Source: Prosthecobacter sp. (GTDB taxonomy: Bacteria; Verrucomicrobiota; Verrucomicrobiia; Verrucomicrobiales; Verrucomicrobiaceae). Taken from it: a stretch of 64,000 nucleotides of DNA. Position 1 is the first letter of the stretch. Each line of letters opens with the position of its first letter. Shown one piece after another: positions 1 to 9,165 of the stretch. The notes under the pieces were generated by a model. The model saw nothing but the letters and a program-made list of their open reading frames with translations, was not told the DNA's origin and ran no database searches. The stretch is from assembly GCF_020439865.1 (NCBI RefSeq), contig NZ_JAGRPF010000189.1, positions 1 through 64,000 on the forward strand, in the 5' to 3' direction. The translations under genes were made by a program, and so were the position numbers.

Positions 1-1149
1 GGCCGTTTCACCACCCCAGTCCTGCCAGCCGTGCGGCAGGAGAGTGATGCCGTCATCAGCGAGGCCATGGGAGAGATGTCCGTCAGGAAGACGCAGCAGG
101 TCGTACTCGATGTGCTGAAGTTGCTGCACCAAATCTTCGGCCACGTCAGGCAGATCGAGCATCAGCGCTGCGAGCAGCATGGACTGCGCGTAAATCGCGG
201 TGTCTACCGTGCTGTATTCGGTTCCCGGATGGATGCAGTAGCCGTTCTCGCGCCGGTGCACAAAGTGCGGCAGCAGGCCGCGGCCGGTTTTGAGTTTCTT
301 GATCGCCTCATGCGTGCGTGCGAGCACCCAGCGGGCGTAGTCCGGCGTCACCACCCCAAGCGGTTCCTGCGCCGCCGCGGCCGAAGCCAGCACATACATG
401 CCTGTGGCGGAGACGGATTCAAAGGCCCCATCCTCGATGTGCGCACGATCGCGCACGAATCCGGTCTCGATGGTGTAGCTACGGGCTATCTTCGCATACG
501 ATGCGAGGAAGGCATACGTGTCCCAGGAAACCTGCGGCATCTCCATGCCCAGAAAAAGGCCTGAGACCTTCACCTCGGAGCCGGGCTCCGCCGTCCATAG
601 AATCGTCTTGCCATCGCGCACCGTTTCCGGCGCGACAGGATAAACGAACATCCGATATCCAGGCTCGTTGAGGTCCATCATCTGCGTCCAGCGCAGCTCC
701 TGGGTGGGAGACTTGATCTCGAGTTTGATCCGGCCGGCACCGGCGGCACGGATCATGACCGCCGTGATGCGTGGTTGGAACTTCGTGGCGACCGGCTCGG
801 GATACGCGTGCGTGAAATCCATCACGCGATTCGCATTGCGTTCCTGCCCGGCCAGGCTGTGCCACATGCCGGCCCAGCTGTCGGGCTCCTGTCCGAGATG
901 CACCACGATCTCATCCGAGAGCCACTCGATCTCGTGCTCCGCCGGCCCGTGGAAGCCGAAGTCGGTGCCGATGTGCGTGTAGGCGGTGAACGAATTCAGT
1001 CGCTTCGTTCCGGCAAGCACCTGCTGCGTCTCATCCCGATGAATGAAGTACTCCTGCACCGGCTGCCACACGAGGCGTGTGCCGGGCTGCGCCATCAACG
1101 GCGTGCCGAGCACCACCGCGACGGCTCCGATGGTTGGAAGGAGACGCAT
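1..1149 (-). CDS. Secreted protein of unknown function, cut by window edge
   Basis: An open reading frame of 383 codons runs from an ATG at 1149 to the window edge with no stop, so the C-terminus is missing. The first ~21 residues form a signal peptide (MRLLPTIGAVAVVLGTPLMA). The later visible part is rich in helix-forming stretches with aromatic motifs and, close to the edge, HGWQDWGGET. This recalls alpha/alpha-toroid sugar-active enzymes, but I do not recognise the family. It lies downstream of citrate synthase on the same strand with a 76-bp gap. The reading frame and export signal are clear; the function is not. Confidence 0.6.
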   Translation of the reverse strand, partial: MRLLPTIGAVAVVLGTPLMAQPGTRLVWQPVQEYFIHRDETQQVLAGTKRLNSFTAYTHIGTDFGFHGPAEHEIEWLSDEIVVHLGQEPDSWAGMWHSLAGQERNANRVMDFTHAYPEPVATKFQPRITAVMIRAAGAGRIKLEIKSPTQELRWTQMMDLNEPGYRMFVYPVAPETVRDGKTILWTAEPGSEVKVSGLFLGMEMPQVSWDTYAFLASYAKIARSYTIETGFVRDRAHIEDGAFESVSATGMYVLASAAAAQEPLGVVTPDYARWVLARTHEAIKKLKTGRGLLPHFVHRRENGYCIHPGTEYSTVDTAIYAQSMLLAALMLDLPDVAEDLVQQLQHIEYDLLRLPDGHLSHGLADDGITLLPHGWQDWGGETA

Positions 1150-1225
1150 GAAGCATCAACAATACGGACAAACACCGGAGTTTGCCACATTCGCAGCCCT
1201 GAAATATTCCTTCTCTGAGCCCCGA

Positions 1226-2347
1226 TCAGCGCTCGTCGATCGGAATCACCTTCTGGCCGTAGGGCCTGCCGACGTATTCACTCAGCGGGCGGAAGAGGCG
1301 GTTTTCGCTCCACTGCTCCAGCACATGCGCCGTCCAGCCGCTCATGCGGGCGATCGCAAAGATCGGCGTGAAGAGGTCGGTCGGGATGTCGAGACTGTAG
1401 TAAACCGTCGCGCTGTAGAAATCGACGTTGGCGTTCAGGTTCTTCCGCTCGCGCATGATCTCGGCGATGCGCTCGGACATCTGAATCCATTTGGCCTCGC
1501 CGAGCTGCTTGGTGAGCTCGATGGCCATCTCGCGCAGGTGCGGCGCGCGGGGGTCCAGCACCTTATAAACGCGGTGGCCGATGCCCATGATCTTCTTCTT
1601 CTGCGCGAGGGCGTCCTCGACCCAGGCGTCCACCTTGTCGAGGCTGCCGATTTCCTGAAGCATGTGAATCACGCCTTCATTCGCGCCGCCATGCAGCGGG
1701 CCTTTGAGCGCGCCGATGGCGGCGCTGATCGCGGAATACATGTCGCTCAGCGTCGAAGCGACGACGCGCGCAGTGAAGGTGGAGGCGTTGAAGCCGTGCT
1801 CCGCGTGCAGGATGTAGGCGATGTCGAGGGTCTTTTCGGCCTCTTTGCTCGGCACTTCACCATTCATCAGGTAGAGGAAATGAGCGGCCTCGCTGAGGTC
1901 CTTGCGCACCGGTGGAAGTTCCAAGCCGAGACGGGCACGGTGGAAGTAGGCGGCGATGACTCCGATCTGAGAGGTGAGGCGGATGGCGTTGGCCAGATTC
2001 TCGCTCATTTCGATGTCATGACGCTTCTGATCGTAACACCCGAGCATCGAGACGGCCGTGCGCATGATGTCGATGGGCTTCGCGGACTTGGGGGCCGTCT
2101 TGAGGAAATCAATCACACCCTGAGGGAGTTCACGCTCGGCGCGGAGCGCTGACGTAAGCTTGTCGAGCTCGGCCCGGTTGGGAAGCTTGTTGTAGTAGAG
2201 GAGATGGACGACCTCCTCATAGCTGACCTTGACGAGTTCGTTGATGTCGTAGCCGCAATAGAACAGCACACCCTCGGCCCCCTTGACTTCGCCGAGGCGG
2301 GTTTCAGCGGCAATGATTCCTTCTAGACCTTTGGATACAACAGACAT
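1226..2347 (-). CDS. gltA: Citrate synthase
   Basis: Condenses oxaloacetate with acetyl-CoA in the first step of the TCA cycle, in the cytoplasm. The 373-residue length fits the short bacterial citrate/2-methylcitrate synthase group. Active-site elements are in order: HAEHGFNAS (near residue 181), GPLHGGANEG with His219, GIGHRVYK with His258, and NVDFYSA with Asp309. ATG 2347 is the natural start because the protein begins directly with the conserved N-terminal helix (KGLEGIIAAETRLGEV). The gene stands alone and is divergent from the phosphatase at 2520. A 2-methylcitrate synthase activity cannot be excluded from sequence, but no prp genes are nearby. Confidence 0.93.
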   Translation of the reverse strand: MSVVSKGLEGIIAAETRLGEVKGAEGVLFYCGYDINELVKVSYEEVVHLLYYNKLPNRAELDKLTSALRAERELPQGVIDFLKTAPKSAKPIDIMRTAVSMLGCYDQKRHDIEMSENLANAIRLTSQIGVIAAYFHRARLGLELPPVRKDLSEAAHFLYLMNGEVPSKEAEKTLDIAYILHAEHGFNASTFTARVVASTLSDMYSAISAAIGALKGPLHGGANEGVIHMLQEIGSLDKVDAWVEDALAQKKKIMGIGHRVYKVLDPRAPHLREMAIELTKQLGEAKWIQMSERIAEIMRERKNLNANVDFYSATVYYSLDIPTDLFTPIFAIARMSGWTAHVLEQWSENRLFRPLSEYVGRPYGQKVIPIDER

Positions 2348-2442
2348 GACGATGAGCGTGGGGTTTGAGGTTTCTTAGCAGATAGCGTGCTCAAACTACG
2401 GCTCAACCAAAGAGTCATTCACAGGAAAAGAAATCTTCCCTC

Positions 2443-2463
2443 GGGGGATGCCAGACATCCCCT
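2443..2463. other. Perfect hairpin between divergent genes
   Basis: A 7-bp perfect stem (GGGGATG, 2444-2450; CATCCCC, 2456-2462) with a 5-nt loop, extendable by one G-T pair. It sits between citrate synthase and the phosphatase gene. No T-run follows on either side, so it does not look like a terminator; it could be an operator or a 5'-UTR structure. Role unknown. Confidence 0.35.
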
Positions 2464-2519
2464 GTGGACAGGAGGTCATTTTGTCTTGTGAAAGGGTTGT
2501 CACTCGCCTAGCTCCGCCA

Positions 2520-3002
2520 ATGGCCGCCTCATTCCGCCTTCTGTTTGTCTGCTTGGGCAACATCTGCCGTTCTCCTGCGGCAGAAGGGGTCATGCGTGCC
2601 CTGGTGGAGGCTGAAGGGCTTGGCGATCACGTAGCCATTCGCTCCGCGGGCACCGGCGGCTGGCATGCGGGCAAACTGCCGGATCAGCGCATGCGCACCG
2701 CCGCGCAAAATCGGGGCTACGATCTCAGCAGCCGCGCCAGGCAGGTGACCGAAGACGACCTGCGCGATCACGACCTCGTGCTCGTCATGGACCAGCAAAA
2801 CCTGCAGGACATCCGCTCCTTCGACCGAGAATCGCTGTTCAGGCCCAAGGTTCGTTTGTTCTGTGAGTTCTGCACGGATCACGACCTGGTCGAAGTTCCT
2901 GATCCCTACTATGGCGGCGAGCAGGGATTCGAACTTGTGCTGAACCTGCTCGAAGATGGATGCCGCGGAGTGCTGCAGCACATTCGCTCAACCCTGGCGT
3001 AA
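2520..3002 (+). CDS. Low-molecular-weight protein-tyrosine phosphatase
   Basis: Cytoplasmic phosphatase of the arsenate reductase/LMW-PTP fold, 160 residues. The P-loop CLGNICRS gives nucleophile Cys11 and Arg17, and the general-acid loop VPDPYYGG gives Asp128, which together define the family. Start 2520 is preferred over an in-frame ATG at 2448 because family members begin about ten residues before the catalytic Cys, and the extra 24 codons run through the hairpin at 2443-2463. The 3' end overlaps the convergent FAD dehydrogenase by 15 bp. The substrate is unknown; relatives often act on bacterial tyrosine kinases in polysaccharide export, but none is adjacent here. Confidence 0.9.
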   Translation: MAASFRLLFVCLGNICRSPAAEGVMRALVEAEGLGDHVAIRSAGTGGWHAGKLPDQRMRTAAQNRGYDLSSRARQVTEDDLRDHDLVLVMDQQNLQDIRSFDRESLFRPKVRLFCEFCTDHDLVEVPDPYYGGEQGFELVLNLLEDGCRGVLQHIRSTLA

Positions 3003-4616
3003 AATCGCTTCAGCCACGCGCATCCCGTCCGCGGCGGCGGAGATAATGCCACCGGCATAACCGGCACCTTCTCCCGCAGGATAAAAATGCTTCACGCCCA
3101 CACATTCCAGCGAGTGTGGATCACGCGGAATGCGCGTCGGCGAGGAACTGCGTGTTTCAACACCCGTCAGCACCGCTTCATCCAAAGCGAAGCCTGGCAA
3201 CCCTCGCTCGATGCGCGGGATCGCCTCGCGAATCGTGTCGATCGTGTACTCCGGCAGGCATTCGCGCAGATCGGTCCACACGACACCGGGCTCATAGGAG
3301 GGCTTCACAGCTCCAGGCCCCTTCGAGGCGCGCCCTTCCAGAAAATCACCCAGCAACTGCGCGGGCGCATGATAATTGCCGCCGCCGAGCACGAACGCCT
3401 GACGCTCGATGCTGCGCTGAAACTCGATGCCGCCCAGGACATCGCCCGCAGGCATGTCTTCGGGGCGGACATCGACCATGAAGCCGCTGTTCGCGTTCGC
3501 CTCCTCACGCGCGTAGCTGCTCATGCCGTTCGTCACCACCATGCCCGGCTCTGAAGTTGCCGCGACTACCAGACCGCCCGGACACATGCAGAAACTGTAC
3601 GCTGCGCGGCCCGTGCCGCAGTGCGCCACGAACTTGTACGGCGCGGAGCCCAGACGCGCATGCCCCGCCCATTTGCCGTAGAGGCTGCGGTCGATCAGCT
3701 TCTGCGGATGTTCGATGCGCACTCCGATGGAGAACGGCTTCGCTTCAAACGGCACGCCATGCCGGTGGAGCATGTAAAACGTGTCCCGCGAGCTGTGACC
3801 GACACCGAAGATGAAATGTGATCCCTCGATGCACTCGCCATCGGCCAGCGTCACAGCGCGCATCACACCATCTTCGATCACCACGTCCGCCACGCGTGCG
3901 CCGAACCGCACCTCACCGCCGAGCGCGATGATCTCCTCACGTACATGACGCACGACCTTGATGAGGCGGTCTGTGCCGATGTGCGGCCGGCTCTTGATCA
4001 AGATGTCCTCCGGAGCACCGGCGGCGACCATCTCCTTCAGCAGCCACGGGATGCGGTGCTCGCGATCGCGAATCTGCGTGTAAAGTTTTCCATCGGAAAA
4101 GGTGCCTGCGCCGCCTTCGCCAAACTGCACGTTCGACTCCGAGTTGAAATCCCAGCCACGACGCCAGAAGCCGGTCACATCACGCGCACGATCGCCCGCA
4201 GCCTTGCCACGCTCCAGCAGCACCGGCTTGAGACCCGCACGGGCCAGAAGCAGTCCACAAAACAGGCCGCAGGGTCCCGTTCCGACGATCACCGGCCGGG
4301 AAGAGGCCGAAGGCGCCGCCTGTCGGGCGATCTCGTGATACGTCTCATCCGGCGCCGGACCGATGCGTGGATTCTTGCCGATGCGCTTAAGCACACGTGC
4401 TTCATCTTTGACCTCAACCAACAGGGTAAAGCTGAACTCCACGTGACCGCGGCGCGCATCAATTGCACGCTGTTTGACCCTGACACTGACGACGTCCTCC
4501 TCTCGGGCATGCAGCACCTTCACGACGGCACGACGGATGTCGTCATCCTGATGATCGACGGGAAGAAGAACCTGGGAGAGCTGCAGCATGCGGACGGGAT
4601 TTGGCGGCTGTGCCAA
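2988..4616 (-). CDS. FAD-dependent dehydrogenase (COG2509-type)
   Basis: A 542-residue cytoplasmic flavoprotein. An N-terminal ~95-residue domain precedes a dinucleotide-binding Rossmann motif, PVIVGTGPCGLFCGLLLA (from about residue 103), followed by VLLERG. Internal EGGAGTFSDGKLYTQI and the C-terminal FYPAGEGAGYAGGI segment that closes the FAD site are typical of the uncharacterised FAD-dependent dehydrogenase family COG2509. The physiological substrate of this family is not established. The stop codon lies inside the last codons of the convergent phosphatase gene (15-bp overlap). Confidence 0.85.
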   Translation of the reverse strand: MAQPPNPVRMLQLSQVLLPVDHQDDDIRRAVVKVLHAREEDVVSVRVKQRAIDARRGHVEFSFTLLVEVKDEARVLKRIGKNPRIGPAPDETYHEIARQAAPSASSRPVIVGTGPCGLFCGLLLARAGLKPVLLERGKAAGDRARDVTGFWRRGWDFNSESNVQFGEGGAGTFSDGKLYTQIRDREHRIPWLLKEMVAAGAPEDILIKSRPHIGTDRLIKVVRHVREEIIALGGEVRFGARVADVVIEDGVMRAVTLADGECIEGSHFIFGVGHSSRDTFYMLHRHGVPFEAKPFSIGVRIEHPQKLIDRSLYGKWAGHARLGSAPYKFVAHCGTGRAAYSFCMCPGGLVVAATSEPGMVVTNGMSSYAREEANANSGFMVDVRPEDMPAGDVLGGIEFQRSIERQAFVLGGGNYHAPAQLLGDFLEGRASKGPGAVKPSYEPGVVWTDLRECLPEYTIDTIREAIPRIERGLPGFALDEAVLTGVETRSSSPTRIPRDPHSLECVGVKHFYPAGEGAGYAGGIISAAADGMRVAEAILRQG

Positions 4617-4642
4617 TAACCCGCCAAAGAAGCATTACAACC

Positions 4643-5599
4643 CTACTTCGCTTTCGCCGGCTTCTCGACTTCCGGCGTATGCCATCCGAAGACTTTGTCC
4701 CCGTTGAAGAGCTTGTGATGCTCCGGCGTCATGCCGCCGTAATCAGCGATCACCCCTTCGCGCTCCACAGTTCCAACGCGCAGATTGGCATACACGTCAC
4801 CTTCATCATACAGCACGTGCATAGGATCATTGGTGCGCAGTTGCACTCCTTTGACCGGTTTGACGACTGTAAACCTCCAGGTCGTATCAATGTGCTGAAT
4901 GGAACCCAGCTCACGGTAGATCAGGGCCTTCGGCACATTCGCGAGATCATATTGCGCCACCTGATTGGCACGCCAAGGGTCATAGGCCGGGCTGCCCGGA
5001 TTGCTGTAGTCGCCCGTCCAGAAGCTCTGGTAGGGAGTGGGGTCCGGCTGTGCCGCACGAATCTCGGCTGGCGACTGCGTGGCCGGAAAAGCGTGACGCA
5101 CCGGAAGCGGATCGACACGATCCACGATCTTTCCCACCAGGGAGAACACATCGCTCACGCGGCCATAGGTGAAGAACTGGTGCGAATCGATCAGTTCGGA
5201 CGTGGAAACCCTCGTCTTTTTGACCGTCAAACGATGTTCGTTCGCATTGGAGAACAAATTGAAGCTCAGCAGATAGTCGATGTCCTTGTCGAGTGTCGGT
5301 TCCCTCCTCTCAGCCTCTTTTGGCAGTGCCAGCGTCTGTGTGCCGCTCTTGGTCTCCTCGGTCGTCAGATTAAACACACGCATCTGACCACGACGCAGCA
5401 GGTTCGTGCTCAGACTGTCCGCCAAGGCCCGGCCCAAATCGGGGCGACGTGTGCCGTCCACCGTGACGTCCTCGGCAAAGATCGCGACCTTGGGCTTTTC
5501 CGCGCTGAGCACGCGCACCGTTCCGTCTGCACGCAGTTGTGGGGCAAGGGCTGTGCTCAGAAGAGCAACCGCAACGAGGACATGGTTTGTCTGGCGCAT
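4643..5599 (-). CDS. Secreted CsgG-like protein of unknown function
   Basis: A 318-residue protein starting at ATG 5599, where MRQTNHVLVAVALLSTALA forms a signal peptide. An in-frame upstream ATG at 5812 would add 71 unlikely residues. The N-terminal part (KVAIFAEDVTVDG..., LADSLSTNLLRRGQMRVFN) resembles the conserved core of CsgG/FlgO/LpoB-like periplasmic proteins, in which a short beta strand precedes a helix and a 'determine the parameter' region. The C-terminal half is unrecognised and ends in a Lys/Ala-rich tail. It is on the same strand as the esterase at 5664 with a 64-bp gap. The assignment is tentative. Confidence 0.55.
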   Translation of the reverse strand: MRQTNHVLVAVALLSTALAPQLRADGTVRVLSAEKPKVAIFAEDVTVDGTRRPDLGRALADSLSTNLLRRGQMRVFNLTTEETKSGTQTLALPKEAERREPTLDKDIDYLLSFNLFSNANEHRLTVKKTRVSTSELIDSHQFFTYGRVSDVFSLVGKIVDRVDPLPVRHAFPATQSPAEIRAAQPDPTPYQSFWTGDYSNPGSPAYDPWRANQVAQYDLANVPKALIYRELGSIQHIDTTWRFTVVKPVKGVQLRTNDPMHVLYDEGDVYANLRVGTVEREGVIADYGGMTPEHHKLFNGDKVFGWHTPEVEKPAKAK

Positions 5600-5663
5600 G
5601 GTCGGTTGGAAGTTTGGCGATATTAACGGTTCAAAAATCGCCTGGGAAGAAAAATCTGAGCCG

Positions 5664-6818
5664 TCAGGGCCGGACGGGCGCCGCTTGAATGAAGGCCTCG
5701 TGTTCGTCACGGGTGAGCAAGCCGTCTCCATTCTTGTCGAGCCGCTGAAACAAAAGCGGTGGTCCGCTGAACTCCGCTTTGCTGACCTTTCCGTCATTGT
5801 CCTTGTCATCACGTCGGGTGATCACTTCCCACGGAATGCCTCGACGAGCCCCGCCAGGCTGGGACCTTCCCTTGCGCGGATCACGATTCATCATCGCCGG
5901 ATCGGCGGTGCTCTCGGTCACGAGCGCTTCGATCTTGTCCAAGGTGTTTTTCAATCGGGCGTCAAAGAACCCGCTAACCATCCGGTCGATGTCCTTGCCC
6001 GCAAAACCGGGACCACCATGTCCCGCACCATGAATCGTGTGAAAATGGGCGCTCACCTCCGACTGCTTGAGCGCATCAAACAGCAACTGGCTTTGATTGA
6101 TTGGCACCGTGGGATCCTTATCCCCGTGCACGATGAGAAACGGCGGATCATCCTTGCTCACATACGTGATCGGATTCACGCGCGCGGCCTTGTCCTTGTT
6201 CTGCATCACCGCACCGCCGATCAGTTTCGCTTCGGGAGAAGCGTCCGTCGCATGACTCTCGTAACCCGGTGTGGAAACGAACACGGTGAATTCCGTCGGA
6301 CCGTAGTAATCACACACGGCTTGAACGCGGCTCGATTGATCGAGATTCGCCCCCACATCGAACTCCCTCACGTCACCGCTCGTGCCGATGAGCGCCACGA
6401 GATGCCCGCCCGCAGAACTGCCCCACACGCCGAAGCGTTTCACATCGAGATTGTACTCCTTCGCATGCGCACGAAGCCAGCGGATCGCCGCCTTGCAGTC
6501 CTCGATCTGCGCCGGAAACACCGCGTGACCGCTGAGACGATAGTTGATGCTCGCCACCGCATAACCGCGCTCGACGTAACCGCCGCGCAGAGGCGGACAG
6601 CCATCTTTGCTGCCATTCTGCCAGCCGCCGCCATGCACCCAGATGAGAAGCGGCAGCGGACCTTCCGCCGTCTCCGGCAGGTAGAGGTCCAGCTTGTTCC
6701 GCTCATGACCACCTTCGACATAAACGAGATCGCGATGGGCCTTCACGCCGGCGGTCTGAGCGATGGAGGCGGTGATCCAGCACAGGGCGACGGCTATCGA
6801 GAGGAGTAGGCATTTCAT
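5664..6818 (-). CDS. Secreted alpha/beta-hydrolase with C-terminal EF-hands
   Basis: A 384-residue predicted exported esterase/lipase. ATG 6818 starts a clear signal peptide (MKCLLLSIAVALCWITASIA). The BD-FAE/esterase fold shows an oxyanion HGGGWQNGS, a nucleophile elbow GSSAGG, the acid in HGDKDPTVP and a catalytic His in HGAGHGG. The last ~60 residues carry two canonical 12-residue EF-hand loops, DKDNDGKVSKAE and DKNGDGLLTRDE, with the expected Asp/Asn and Glu ligands, so Ca2+ binding is likely. This domain pairing is common in planctomycete/verrucomicrobial secreted hydrolases. The substrate is likely an acetylated or otherwise esterified polysaccharide (inference). Confidence 0.88.
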   Translation of the reverse strand: MKCLLLSIAVALCWITASIAQTAGVKAHRDLVYVEGGHERNKLDLYLPETAEGPLPLLIWVHGGGWQNGSKDGCPPLRGGYVERGYAVASINYRLSGHAVFPAQIEDCKAAIRWLRAHAKEYNLDVKRFGVWGSSAGGHLVALIGTSGDVREFDVGANLDQSSRVQAVCDYYGPTEFTVFVSTPGYESHATDASPEAKLIGGAVMQNKDKAARVNPITYVSKDDPPFLIVHGDKDPTVPINQSQLLFDALKQSEVSAHFHTIHGAGHGGPGFAGKDIDRMVSGFFDARLKNTLDKIEALVTESTADPAMMNRDPRKGRSQPGGARRGIPWEVITRRDDKDNDGKVSKAEFSGPPLLFQRLDKNGDGLLTRDEHEAFIQAAPVRP

Positions 6819-6862
6819 GCCGCTGATGAATGCGCTGCCGCACTGGAAGTTGCGCAAATCGA

Positions 6863-7807
6863 TCACGGATTTTTCACCAGCGCCTTCACCTCTGCGGCAC
6901 CGATCGCCTGATGAAATACGATCAACGTGCCCAGCTGCTGGCTGGCGGCAGTCTCGCCCTTTTTCTTGCGCATCGGCAGCGGATCTTCGAGCACTGTCTG
7001 AATTTCGGAAACATGCCCCACGCAGTTCCCGCAGGCGTCGATCACCGCGGACCCGCTCGATCCAGGCGCCCAGTCGGTGGTTGTCTCCAGCCACACCGGT
7101 TTCGGCACGTCTGTGCCTTCGGGCAGATCGGCCATTTCCTTCTTCCGCAAAAACGGGCGCTTCACGAAGCGGCTCACGATGCCTTCGCTGAAAAAACCAC
7201 GCTTGCCGCTGGGATCACTGAAACACCAGACCGGATCGCCCGGGCTCACATCGAGCCCCAAAGGCAGCGGCGTCAGCGGCTTGTCTGATTCGACCCGGAT
7301 GATCGCACAGTCAGTGCCTGAGTCGCAGGCGAGGATTTCGATCACGGGTAAAACGACATCGTCCTCTGTGGCAGCCACGAGCCAGCCCACCTTCATGTTT
7401 GGCGGCGGCGCCACCACATGAGCACACGTCGCCACGGCACCATCCGCCGTGATCGCATAACCGCCCGCGAGGTCGAGGTGCCACTTGTCACACTTCGAAC
7501 AAAGAAAGTAGGCGCCCACACGAATGTGCGAGAGCCGCGCACGCTGCCAGCGCTCACGCGGCGGGAGAGGCTGCGTGTCCTCCTCAGGCAGCGCCAGCGT
7601 GCACTTGTTCCGCTTACACTGCTCCATCACTTTCGCCATCGGGAGCAGGGCCGAGGCCTCGTGGAACTTCTTGGCCTGCTCCATCAGTGCCGCATTCGGA
7701 CGCGCACCACGTCCTTCTGCATAAACCGGCACCCCGGGAGCCTGCGCGCTGGCGATGCCGACGGAGGCCAGCAGGAGAATCAGCGCGCAGAAGTGTTTCA
7801 TGAACAT
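6863..7807 (-). CDS. Secreted trypsin-like serine protease
   Basis: A 314-residue exported protein with an N-terminal signal peptide (HFCALILLLASVGIASAQA). A chymotrypsin-fold triad is visible: ATCAHVV (His130), SGTDCAII (Asp166) and APGSSGSAV (Ser251 in GxSG). A Cys pair LCSKCDKWH precedes the His and may bind metal or form a disulfide. The ATG at 7807 overlaps the serS stop by one base (TGATG), suggesting translational coupling; an ATG two codons later (7801) is also possible. The substrate is unknown. Confidence 0.8.
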   Translation of the reverse strand: MFMKHFCALILLLASVGIASAQAPGVPVYAEGRGARPNAALMEQAKKFHEASALLPMAKVMEQCKRNKCTLALPEEDTQPLPPRERWQRARLSHIRVGAYFLCSKCDKWHLDLAGGYAITADGAVATCAHVVAPPPNMKVGWLVAATEDDVVLPVIEILACDSGTDCAIIRVESDKPLTPLPLGLDVSPGDPVWCFSDPSGKRGFFSEGIVSRFVKRPFLRKKEMADLPEGTDVPKPVWLETTTDWAPGSSGSAVIDACGNCVGHVSEIQTVLEDPLPMRKKKGETAASQQLGTLIVFHQAIGAAEVKALVKNP

Positions 7808-9078
7808 CAGCCGATCTTGCCGGCACCAAAGTGACCACGCAACGCTTCGGGAATCAAGATCGACCCATCAGCCTGCTGGTAGGTCTCAACGAGTGCGACA
7901 AACAAACGGGCCAGCGCCGTCCCCGAACCATTGAGCGTGTGCGGAATGCGGTTTTTGCCGTTTTCATCCTTGTAGCGCAGGTTCATGCGGCGGGCCTGAT
8001 AGTCGCCGAAGTTCGAGCAGCTCGAGACTTCGAGGTAGGTCCCCTGCCCCGGTGCCCAGACTTCGATGTCATAAGTCTTGGCCGAGCCAAAACCGATGTC
8101 GCCGGTGCACAGCTCGATCACGCGATAATGCAGACCAAGAAGCTGCAGCACCTTCTCCGCATTGGCGGTGAGGCTTTCCAATTCGGCCATGCTCGTCTCC
8201 GGCGTGGTGATTTTCACGAGTTCGACCTTGTCGAACTGATGCATGCGGATGAGTCCTCGCGTGCCAAGACCGGCGCTGCCGGCTTCACGGCGGAAACAGG
8301 GCGTGTAGGCCGCGTAATTGATCGGCAGTTTCTCATGCGCGACTATTTCATCCCGATGCAGGTTCGTCACCGGCACTTCGGCGGTGGGGATGAGATACAG
8401 GTCATCCGCGGCGCTGTGATAGACCTGATCACCGAACTTTGGAAGCTGACCGGTGCCGACGAGGCACTCCGACTTCACGAGCAACGGCGGGCTGATCTCC
8501 TCATAGCCGTGCTGCGTGGTGTGCAGATCAAGCAGGAAGCTAATCAAGGCCCTCTCCAAACGAGCGCCCGCGCCGCGATAAACCACGAATGCGCTCCCAG
8601 AGATTTTGGCGCCCGCCTCAAAGTCGATCATGCCCAAAGCGCCGGCCACATGCGTGTGATCCTTTGGCTCGAAGGCGAACTCTGGCTTCGTGCCCCACAC
8701 GCGCACTTCAGGATTCTGTTCTGCGCTTTCACCCACCGGACAAGCCTCGTGAGGCAGGTTGGGAATGCTCAAAAGCAGGTCGCGCTGGCGCGCATCCGCC
8801 ACGTCGGCCTCACGCCCGATTTCATCGATACGGGTGCCGATGCCACGCACCTCCGCCTCGATGGCGCTCGTGTCCTGACCGCTCTTTTTGGCCATGCCTA
8901 TTTCCTTGCTGATGCGATTGCGGTCACTCTGCAGTTTCTGCCGCTCCGTCTCCGCCGCACGACGCTGAGTGTCGATGGCCAGCACTTCATCCACCAGGGA
9001 CGCAAAGTCGCCGCTGCGGCCGGCGAGGCGTTGTTTGACCTGTTCTGCGTTGTCACGAATGAGGCGGATGTCGAGCAT
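7807..9078 (-). CDS. serS: Seryl-tRNA synthetase
   Basis: Charges tRNA-Ser in the cytoplasm. The protein is 423 residues, the usual length. It starts at ATG 9078 with the conserved MLDIRLIRDNAEQV; the frame is open further upstream, but that part has no family similarity. The N-terminal ~110 residues form the coiled-coil tRNA-binding arm. Class II motifs follow: motif 1 (GARLERALISFLLDLH), motif 2 (FRREAGSAGLGTRGLIR, HQFDKVELV) and motif 3 (LNGSGTALARLFVALVE). It is divergent from the cysteine desulfurase gene, 87 bp away, and heads a two-gene unit with the downstream protease. Confidence 0.96.
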   Translation of the reverse strand: MLDIRLIRDNAEQVKQRLAGRSGDFASLVDEVLAIDTQRRAAETERQKLQSDRNRISKEIGMAKKSGQDTSAIEAEVRGIGTRIDEIGREADVADARQRDLLLSIPNLPHEACPVGESAEQNPEVRVWGTKPEFAFEPKDHTHVAGALGMIDFEAGAKISGSAFVVYRGAGARLERALISFLLDLHTTQHGYEEISPPLLVKSECLVGTGQLPKFGDQVYHSAADDLYLIPTAEVPVTNLHRDEIVAHEKLPINYAAYTPCFRREAGSAGLGTRGLIRMHQFDKVELVKITTPETSMAELESLTANAEKVLQLLGLHYRVIELCTGDIGFGSAKTYDIEVWAPGQGTYLEVSSCSNFGDYQARRMNLRYKDENGKNRIPHTLNGSGTALARLFVALVETYQQADGSILIPEALRGHFGAGKIG

Positions 9079-9165
9079 AGGGGTGCGGAGATTAGCGGCT
9101 GACTTCGGTTTGTCGAGTGCGGGAAGGGCCGTTGACAGCAGCGCTGACAGTCCGAACATCCGGGC

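Noticed and set aside
1043..2152. 369-codon plus-strand open frame
   Set aside because: Antisense to citrate synthase; composition typical of a shadow frame.
5600..6809. Plus-strand 467-codon open frame and upstream extension of the CsgG-like gene
   Set aside because: Both run antisense to or across the esterase gene in GC-rich DNA and show no protein-like pattern.
9132..9160. TTGACA-17-AACATC as promoter of a leaderless cysteine desulfurase mRNA
   Set aside because: The -35 is perfect but the -10 matches only two of six bases.
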